From assembly GCA_022844585.1 (NCBI GenBank), contig JALHLM010000131.1, positions 1 to 12,572 on the forward strand: a stretch of 12,572 bases of DNA, read 5' to 3'. The DNA comes from Pirellulales bacterium. Lineage in GTDB: Bacteria > Planctomycetota > Planctomycetia > Pirellulales > JALHLM01. Below the pieces are notes generated by a model that made no database searches, had not been told where the DNA came from, and saw only the letters and a list, made by a program, of their open reading frames with translations. This document shows, one piece after another, positions 1-5,162 of this stretch (positions are counted from its first letter, which is position 1; each line of letters opens with the position of its first letter). A program made the translations under genes and the position numbers.

Positions 1-119
1 CCGACGGACGCCTGCCGCCGTCGGCCGGCACCGGCTCGCCGACCACGCTGCATCCGTACGACGATCTCTCGGACGGCAGCCAGTTCATCTGGACGACCGA
101 CGTGATCGTGCAGTACTAG
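1..119 (+). CDS. C-terminal end of a truncated protein of unknown function
   Basis: The open frame read from base 3 runs 38 codons to a TAG at 117-119, and the gene begins left of the window. The peptide ends with ...DLSDGSQFIWTTDVIVQY. It follows the high-GC codon use of the neighbouring genes and is followed 40 bases later by a strong rho-independent terminator in the same direction, which supports a genuine gene end. I recognise no domain in this short tail. A decayed copy of the same tail is found at 3174-3245 on the same strand, so the gene belongs to a locally duplicated pair. No function can be assigned from what is visible. Confidence 0.65.
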   Translation, partial: DGRLPPSAGTGSPTTLHPYDDLSDGSQFIWTTDVIVQY

Positions 120-159
120 GCTGAACGATCTCCGATCTCTTGGATGTTACTCCTCACCG

Positions 160-202
160 GCGTCGCCCGAGTTTCACAACTCGGGCGACGCTGGTTGTTT
201 TT
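160..202 (+). terminator. Rho-independent terminator after the truncated left-hand gene
   Basis: A perfect 14-bp stem (160-173 with 178-191, GCGTCGCCCGAGTT arm) closes a TCAC tetraloop and is followed by a T-rich tail with five Ts at 198-202. It lies 40 bases after the TAG at 117-119. The opposite strand lacks a T tract after the stem, so it mainly serves plus-strand transcription, though the stem also faces the end of the minus-strand gene stopping at 267. Confidence 0.85.
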
Positions 203-266
203 CTGGAGTTTCTCAGCGGCACGTCGCGACGGGGCCGCAACGCGCGCACCAGAGGCGTTCAGTCGC

Positions 267-2813
267 TCAATAACCGAAGTACTCCTGACTGGCCAGCAGC
301 GCGAACTGGATTTGCTTTCTCGTACCGCCTCCGGCCAGGAAACGGAGCCAGAAATCGAGTCCGCCCGGTTCGGGAGACCGGCGCAAATAGGTCTCATACA
401 GCGCGCGAATATCGAGCGACCGCGATTCCGTGCTTTCGGTGAAGCCCACCACCACGGCGCGCCGCGATGCCCCGGCGTTCAGCCGTCCTTCCCAGTAGGT
501 GATTTCCGCTGGGGCGGGAGCCCGGGCAAACAAGTCCTGGTACAGCGCGGAGATGAACCCGGCGTTCGTACCGCCGCTGTTTTGGAAGTATTCGGCCGAG
601 GAGAGGAGTGCTACACGCACGGTTTCGAGCGTGCCGTTTGGTCCCGCGGTGGCGGCGAGCCAGTAGGAAAGCCCTCCGCTGTCGGCCGGACGCCCCAGCA
701 ACTCTTGGTAGAGCTGATTGATGCCGCGCGTGCGGTACTCGACCGAGTTCTGGAAGATCGGCACGATCTGCTCATGCCCCACGCCGTTCCGGATGGCCTC
801 GCCGTAGAAGACGATCTCCGCGTCCGAACCAGGCCGGCCCAAAACGTCCTGGTAGAGCTTGCACATCCAAGCGTAGTCGCTCGTGACGATTTTGACTGTG
901 ACGCCCAATTCCCCGTCGCTCAGTTCGGACAACGCCGCGTCGACTTCCGTTTCGCCCTCCGCCAGCGCGATATACCGAAATGTGTCGAAGTCCCGGAAAT
1001 TGGGATGCGGCATGTAGGAGAAGGAGCCGTCCGGATTCAGGGTGAGGTCGCCGTACTTGGCGTCCTCGACCAGCACGGCGATGGTGCCGTTGCCTTGATT
1101 GGTGAGCACTCCGTCCTCGGCGGAGACCTCGAACGGCAAGTCACCCTTGCGGACGAGTACATAGTCGCCGCACGCGTCGACGCCCGGTCCCTCGTCACCG
1201 GCGGTGGCGATGGTGATATCCGACAAGATCGGGCTCTCATTCTCGCTGTTCGGCTTGAGGGTCACGCGCACCTGGAGGAAGCGGCCGACCTGGGAGAAAT
1301 TCTCGCCATTGTTGACATTCACGAACGCCTGGCCGCCCAAACCGGCCTCGGTATCGGCGGCTCGAGCCGCGACGGCAATGCTGCCGCCTTCCGGCACCGA
1401 CCCCTCGGATTCCTGGTTCCACAAGATCCGCCCCCACACGGCGCCCAGGAGCTCGCTGTCTTCCACGACCGTCCAGGTGCCTTGCGGAGACGTCTGCCCA
1501 AGCGCGACCTGGCCCGTCATGTCGCTGTAGTTGTAAGGGCTGGCGCCGGGCAGCGGGACCGTCAGGTCCACGGCGCCGATGGGGGTGACGCCGTCCGCCC
1601 CGAGGGGACCCGCCGTGGGATCGATCCGGGTGGCATCGCTGGAGTTGATGTTCGCCGTCCAGATCTTGCCGGCGGCGTCGACGGCCACGCCGGTGCTGCC
1701 CGTTCCCGTTCCCGTGACATTGCCCACGAATGTGCCGTCGTTCAACAAATGTCCGACCGTTGTACCGCCGAACAGCGAAGAACTCACCCAGACGTGGTTG
1801 TTGGCGTCGATGGCCAACCCTTGCGCGTTGCCGCTGCCATGCGAGAACGTGCCCAAAAGCGTACCGTCCGGTGCCAACTTACGCACATTACCGCCCGACA
1901 ATTCCGTCACCCAGATGTTGCCGAAGCCATCGATCGCCATGCCGTAGTTCGGAATGTCGATGTACTTGGGATTCGTCGCGTCGATGGGCAAGTTCGGATC
2001 CCAACGCAGCACGCTGCCGCTGGAGCTCGCGGACCAGATGACGCCGTCGCCGTCAATCAGTCCGCCGTAACCGCCCGCGTTGAAAGGGCCTTCGGTGCGG
2101 ATGATTTGTCCCGTGTCGCCGTCGATGAGATTGAAGACCGCGTCGTTCGAGCCAAAACGACCGGTCACCCAAACGTCGTTATTGGCGTCGATGGAGACAT
2201 GCCGAGTGGCCGAGGCGGAGACTTGCGTGAAATGCAAAATGCATTCATCCGTTGCGGTTTCGACGCCGCCGTCGCTGTCTTCACCGCCGGCATTCGGCCA
2301 GGCAAGCACGTCGCCGTATCCCGTCGACGTTTCGATAGTACCGTTGTTGTTGCGATCGACACATTGGTTGGCTTCCTTGAGACCCACATGAATCACGGAT
2401 CCGGCCTGGCGATTCCCCGCCCAGACGCTTCCGTCCAATGAAACAGTGGTGCGCGAGGGATCGGGAAAGCCGATGGTGTCCGGCGACGTGGAATACTCGC
2501 CAAGCACGTCCCCGGTCTCCGTGTTGATTTTTACAATCGTGCCGCGATTCGAGGCGGCGATCCAGATGAACGGAAACGCGGCGCCGATCTCCTCATCCAA
2601 TTGCAGTTGATTCGCGCCGGGCGCGCTGTGATTGAGATTCGACAAGGTGCCTTGTTCGAAGTCGGCGTCACTTGTGTACGTCGTGACGCTCAACATTGCG
2701 CGATACTCCAGAAACTCTGGGCGACGCACGCGGCTTCGCAGCGAGCTTCGCGTGTTTTTGGACCTCGTCAAATGTGGATTTCTCTGCCCCTGCGACCCGC
2801 GGTGATTCATCAT
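267..2813 (-). CDS. Secreted beta-propeller protein with LEPR-like N-terminus and four DUF4214 repeats
   Basis: 848 residues from the ATG at 2811-2813, chosen because AGGGGG (2822-2827) lies 8 bases upstream; a TTG seven codons earlier is less likely. Residues about 30-42 (RRPEFLEYRAMLSV) are a variant of the LEPR-xLL motif seen near the N-terminus of large planctomycete secreted proteins. Residues about 80-430 hold Vgb/NHL-like propeller blades (GFGNIWVTE, NNHVWVSS, AGKIWTAN) with an inserted Ca-binding-like loop DRNNNGTIE at 153-161. A beta-sandwich stretch (about 445-540) and a cadherin/VCBS-like repeat (about 546-620, LTLNPDGSFSYMPHPNF) follow. The last 200 residues carry four DUF4214 repeats beginning at LYQDVLGR (653), LYQELLGR (701), LYQDLFAR (757) and LYETYLRR (805). 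Export is inferred; no classical signal peptide is obvious. A cell-surface role is likely, but the ligand is unknown. It is transcribed alone and is flanked by two copies of another gene's tail. Confidence 0.9.
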   Translation of the reverse strand: MMNHRGSQGQRNPHLTRSKNTRSSLRSRVRRPEFLEYRAMLSVTTYTSDADFEQGTLSNLNHSAPGANQLQLDEEIGAAFPFIWIAASNRGTIVKINTETGDVLGEYSTSPDTIGFPDPSRTTVSLDGSVWAGNRQAGSVIHVGLKEANQCVDRNNNGTIETSTGYGDVLAWPNAGGEDSDGGVETATDECILHFTQVSASATRHVSIDANNDVWVTGRFGSNDAVFNLIDGDTGQIIRTEGPFNAGGYGGLIDGDGVIWSASSSGSVLRWDPNLPIDATNPKYIDIPNYGMAIDGFGNIWVTELSGGNVRKLAPDGTLLGTFSHGSGNAQGLAIDANNHVWVSSSLFGGTTVGHLLNDGTFVGNVTGTGTGSTGVAVDAAGKIWTANINSSDATRIDPTAGPLGADGVTPIGAVDLTVPLPGASPYNYSDMTGQVALGQTSPQGTWTVVEDSELLGAVWGRILWNQESEGSVPEGGSIAVAARAADTEAGLGGQAFVNVNNGENFSQVGRFLQVRVTLKPNSENESPILSDITIATAGDEGPGVDACGDYVLVRKGDLPFEVSAEDGVLTNQGNGTIAVLVEDAKYGDLTLNPDGSFSYMPHPNFRDFDTFRYIALAEGETEVDAALSELSDGELGVTVKIVTSDYAWMCKLYQDVLGRPGSDAEIVFYGEAIRNGVGHEQIVPIFQNSVEYRTRGINQLYQELLGRPADSGGLSYWLAATAGPNGTLETVRVALLSSAEYFQNSGGTNAGFISALYQDLFARAPAPAEITYWEGRLNAGASRRAVVVGFTESTESRSLDIRALYETYLRRSPEPGGLDFWLRFLAGGGTRKQIQFALLASQEYFGY

Positions 2814-3160
2814 GGCTTGTGCCCCCTGTTGCAATCATCAAATCCAGTACCACCAACACAGCGGGCAACCTAAGGCATGCGAAGTGCGAATGCAAACAAT
2901 TCTCTCCTCTTTTTGTGCAACATACACCTAGAAGGTGGATGTTAGACGCAAGTACACACCATGCAGAGGGGTGCGGACAGCGAGGCCTGCATCTCACCCA
3001 CAAAGTAGGTGTGGTATGCGTCGATTCCACCGGAAGGATTACCAGGCCGCGCGGGAACGAGACGCCAGTCGTCGGCAAGTCCCGAAGAACACTCCGCAAG
3101 GAATCTCGCCGGTTCAATGAGCGCAGAGGCGAGATCGTCATCGAGCGTATGAGTGCCACT
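2814..3160. other. Gene-poor spacer upstream of the DUF4214 gene
   Basis: Open frames here on both strands overlap each other and show no recognisable domain, so I call no gene. The upstream region of the DUF4214 gene must lie here, but I find no convincing -35/-10 pair. A weak 9-bp inverted repeat with one mismatch (2921-2929 with 2933-2941) is present. The right part may include further decayed sequence of the pseudogene that becomes recognisable at 3174, but its upstream relative lies outside the window, so this cannot be tested here. Confidence 0.5.
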
Positions 3161-3164
3161 GATC

Positions 3165-3248
3165 TGCACGGCCACCACGCTACATCCGCACGACGATCTA
3201 TGGGATGGCCACCAGCTCAATCTGGACGACCGACATGATCGTGCAGAG
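3165..3248 (+). pseudogene. Decayed copy of the left-hand gene's 3' end
   Basis: Bases 3174-3245 align with 44-114 at 63 of 72 positions, with one single-base insertion near 3219 that breaks the frame. The encoded TTLHPHDDLWDG matches TTLHPYDDLSDG in the left-hand gene. The final TACTAG of the intact copy is missing, and about 50 bases between gene end and terminator have been lost. Upstream in the same frame there is a TGA at 3150-3152, so no long reading frame survives. I read this as a relic of a tandem duplication. The similarity of the terminators that follow both copies supports this. Confidence 0.8.
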
Positions 3249-3250
3249 AC

Positions 3251-3294
3251 GGCGTCGCCCAGACCGCAAGGTTCGGGCGACGCCGATTTTTTTT
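3251..3294 (+). terminator. Rho-independent terminator following the pseudogene
   Basis: A 10-bp perfect stem (GGCGTCGCCC 3251-3260 with 3275-3284) encloses a short inner ACC/GGT stem with a GCAA loop and is followed by eight Ts at 3287-3294. The outer stem has the same GGCGTCGCCC/GGGCGACGCC arms as the terminator at 160-191. It is thus the duplicated copy, kept in working shape although its gene is broken. Confidence 0.88.
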
Positions 3295-3338
3295 GCGCAA
3301 TGCGGGTAACGCCTCGCTCGGCATTGCGACAGCATCAC

Positions 3339-3695
3339 TTAGTCCCAACCAAACTTGAGAAGCGGCCGACCACATTGCGGGCAAGGCGTTCGCAATCGAT
3401 CAAGGTCCACATTGGCGATGTGGCACACTGGACAATAGACGCCGTCGTTCGGGATTGGGATCGATTCCCGTATCTCCGACAACGTCGACGCGACTCGATA
3501 AACAGCGTCAGCGTCTGCGCCGACGCGAGGTAGGCCCATCGACTCGGGATCGTCAGACGTGGCGTTCAGGGGCTGTGTCGTGATCCATTCATTCACGCCA
3601 AGGCGTTGATGGTCGCCAAACGCTTCGGTGATGTCTACTTGGCTGTACATCATTGCGGCCGCAACGGTCTTTTGCTTCTTGCGAAACGGCCACAT
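3339..3695 (-). CDS. Small protein with C-terminal zinc ribbon, function unknown
   Basis: 118 residues, starting MWPFRKKQK and ending LLKFGWD. The C-terminus holds two CxxC knuckles, C88-P-V-C91 and C105-P-Q-C108, separated by 13 residues, the pattern of a rubredoxin-like zinc ribbon. The basic N-terminus and mid part show no membrane segment or known domain. The start is the first ATG of the frame; an AAGG about 14 bases upstream is a weak ribosome site, and internal ATGs at residues 15 and 16 are possible alternatives. It starts 33 bases after the stop of the next minus-strand gene, so the two are probably co-transcribed. The frame is complete, and the paired Cys knuckles make a random ORF unlikely. 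No function is assigned. Confidence 0.75.
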   Translation of the reverse strand: MWPFRKKQKTVAAAMMYSQVDITEAFGDHQRLGVNEWITTQPLNATSDDPESMGLPRVGADADAVYRVASTLSEIRESIPIPNDGVYCPVCHIANVDLDRLRTPCPQCGRPLLKFGWD

Positions 3696-3728
3696 TGCGA
3701 CACACCAGCCTTCACGTGTTGAACAACA

Positions 3729-4052
3729 TCACCACCCCATCACCATGTTGGACTCGATCACCTTGCGGGCGCGTTCCAGATCGGTGCCGGTTTCGTGCAT
3801 GTAGAGGCGGATGGCGTGGACCTTGTCGCCGTGCGCTTTCGACAGGCAATCGCGGGCCGTGTGGCAGACGTCGACCGGGCCGCTGATGCCCAGGGCGCTC
3901 TTGGAAATGACCCAGGTGTCGCGCGGGCGGCGAATCAGCCGGAGCACTTTTTCGGTGGGGTAGGCGTCGGTCACGACGGCGGCGGCCGCGTCCTGATCCT
4001 GGGCCCAGGTAATGATAATGTGCGACTCGGTTTCGACCTCGAAGAGCGGCAT
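3729..4052 (-). CDS. Small hypothetical protein
   Basis: 107 residues from the ATG at 4050-4052, chosen because a run of seven Gs (4062-4068) forms a ribosome site 9 bases upstream; the frame can be extended to a TTG at 4068-4070, which would lie inside that site. The protein begins MPLFEVETESHIIITWA and ends ESNMVMGW. It mixes beta and helical segments, with no signal peptide, membrane helix or metal-binding cluster; the only cysteines are in VCHTARDC. The sequence has the look of a conserved planctomycete hypothetical protein, but this is my impression from composition and cannot be checked here. It is the first gene of a minus-strand pair with the zinc-ribbon gene, after a gap of 33 bases. 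Confidence 0.82.
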   Translation of the reverse strand: MPLFEVETESHIIITWAQDQDAAAAVVTDAYPTEKVLRLIRRPRDTWVISKSALGISGPVDVCHTARDCLSKAHGDKVHAIRLYMHETGTDLERARKVIESNMVMGW

Positions 4053-4250
4053 CGCTACGGTCCCCCCCAATTGGTTTTCAGACTAGACATCCCTGGGCAA
4101 GCTGCCTGAGTGCTCAAGTGACGGAGCACAGAGACGAGCGGATGCTCCCTAGACCGCATGGTAAAAGCCTCGGCGGCATTCGTCAACGCGTGGCGGACGG
4201 TCTGACGCACGCGATGGAAAACACTGGCTCCCCACGGCTAGCAAGATTGC

Positions 4251-4256
4251 TAAAAT
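4251..4256 (+). promoter_or_regulatory. Putative -10 box of the tyrA-purL operon
   Basis: TAAAAT, preceded by GC, ends 48 bases before the chosen tyrA ATG. No good -35 hexamer sits at 16-18 bases; TGGCTC (4225-4230) is 20 bases away. The call rests mainly on comparable TA(A/G)AAT boxes at similar distance before the genes at 10892 and 11453. Confidence 0.4.
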
Positions 4257-4304
4257 GCGTGTTTCCCGCATTTGGAGCACCCCCACTTGGCCAGCGCAGC
4301 CCCG

Positions 4305-5162
4305 ATGCCGACGGCGCCACCCGCCTGGGACACCGTCGCGATCGTCGGCGTCGGCTTGATCGGCGGTTCGGTCGGCCGAGCACTGCTGGAACGCGGACTC
4401 GCAAAACAAGTCGTGGGCATCGGCCACCGGGCCACTAGCCTGCGAGCCGCTAAGAAAGTCGGCGCTGTCACATCGACCACCACGGACCTGGCGCGCGGCG
4501 TCGCGCGGGCGAATCTGGTGGTGATCTGCACGCCGGTCGAGCAAATCGCCGCGCAGGCGCTAGTTGCTTTGAATCATGCACCGGCCGGGGCGTTGATTAC
4601 CGACGCGGGGAGCACCAAGCAACAAATTGTCGCCGCCGTGGAAAAGAAGCTACCGCCGGGCGGACGCTTCGTCGGCAGCCATCCCATGGCCGGTAGCGAA
4701 AAAAGCGGTCCCGGCGAAGCCCGGGCGGATCTCTTCGTTGGCCGCGCGGTGATCGTCACGCCGACAAAAAAATCTCCCGCCGCTGATACCGAAGCCGTCG
4801 GCGAATTCTGGGCGGCGCTCGGCGCGCGGGTGTTCATGATGTCGCCCGAGGCGCATGATCGCGCCGTCGCCGGCACGAGTCACCTGCCGCACCTGATTTC
4901 GGCCCTACTGGCGGCCGTGACGCGTAGCGAAGACGCGCCGCTCATCGCGGGCGGTTGGCTCGATACGACGCGCGTGGCCGGCGGCGATCCGGAACTCTGG
5001 CGACAAATTCTGCAATCGAACGATCAGCAAGTGCTGGCGGCCCTCGCGCAATTCGAAAAACAACTGACCTCGGCGCGCCGTGCGCTGGAACGCGGCGACG
5101 GCGCACGATTGGCGAAACTTCTGGCCCAAGGAAAGGCCGTACGCGATGCTTTGGGAAATTGA
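4305..5162 (+). CDS. tyrA: Prephenate dehydrogenase (TyrA family)
   Basis: 285 residues from the ATG at 4305. It catalyses the NAD(P)-dependent oxidative decarboxylation of prephenate (or arogenate) in tyrosine synthesis, in the cytoplasm. The Rossmann nucleotide loop GVGLIGGS is at residues 15-22. The family signature GSHPMAGSEKSGP follows at 124-136, with H126 as the expected catalytic histidine. SHLPHLISALL (192-202) and DTTRVAGGDPELW (220-232) belong to the helical substrate and dimer domain; R223 is the likely prephenate-contacting arginine. There is no fused chorismate mutase, and no ACT domain after the dehydrogenase part. The start is uncertain: TTG codons at 4272 and 4287 are in frame, and none of the candidates has a strong ribosome site. 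Its last 17 bases overlap the start of purL. Confidence 0.93.
   Translation: MPTAPPAWDTVAIVGVGLIGGSVGRALLERGLAKQVVGIGHRATSLRAAKKVGAVTSTTTDLARGVARANLVVICTPVEQIAAQALVALNHAPAGALITDAGSTKQQIVAAVEKKLPPGGRFVGSHPMAGSEKSGPGEARADLFVGRAVIVTPTKKSPAADTEAVGEFWAALGARVFMMSPEAHDRAVAGTSHLPHLISALLAAVTRSEDAPLIAGGWLDTTRVAGGDPELWRQILQSNDQQVLAALAQFEKQLTSARRALERGDGARLAKLLAQGKAVRDALGN
5128..5136 (+). promoter_or_regulatory. Ribosome binding site of purL inside tyrA
   Basis: AAGGAAAGG lies within the last codons of tyrA and ends 9 bases before the ATG at 5146. It decides the purL start: the open frame extends upstream to 5080, but only from the ATG at 5146 does the protein begin like a PurS domain (MLWEIDIH). Confidence 0.75.

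Noticed and set aside
144..2441. A 765-codon open frame on the plus strand, antisense to the DUF4214 gene
   Set aside because: It shows no recognisable domain and is Arg/Val/Asp-rich, as expected of a shadow frame in high-GC DNA. The minus strand has clear propeller, VCBS-like and DUF4214 repeats and a ribosome site.
2668..3238. Overlapping frames of 163 and 180 codons on both strands
   Set aside because: They overlap the start of the DUF4214 gene and the pseudogene, have no domain and no credible ribosome site.
4071..4250. Small open frames between the minus-strand pair and tyrA
   Set aside because: They run on into tyrA in a wrong frame and have no domain; I read the region as spacer with the tyrA promoter.
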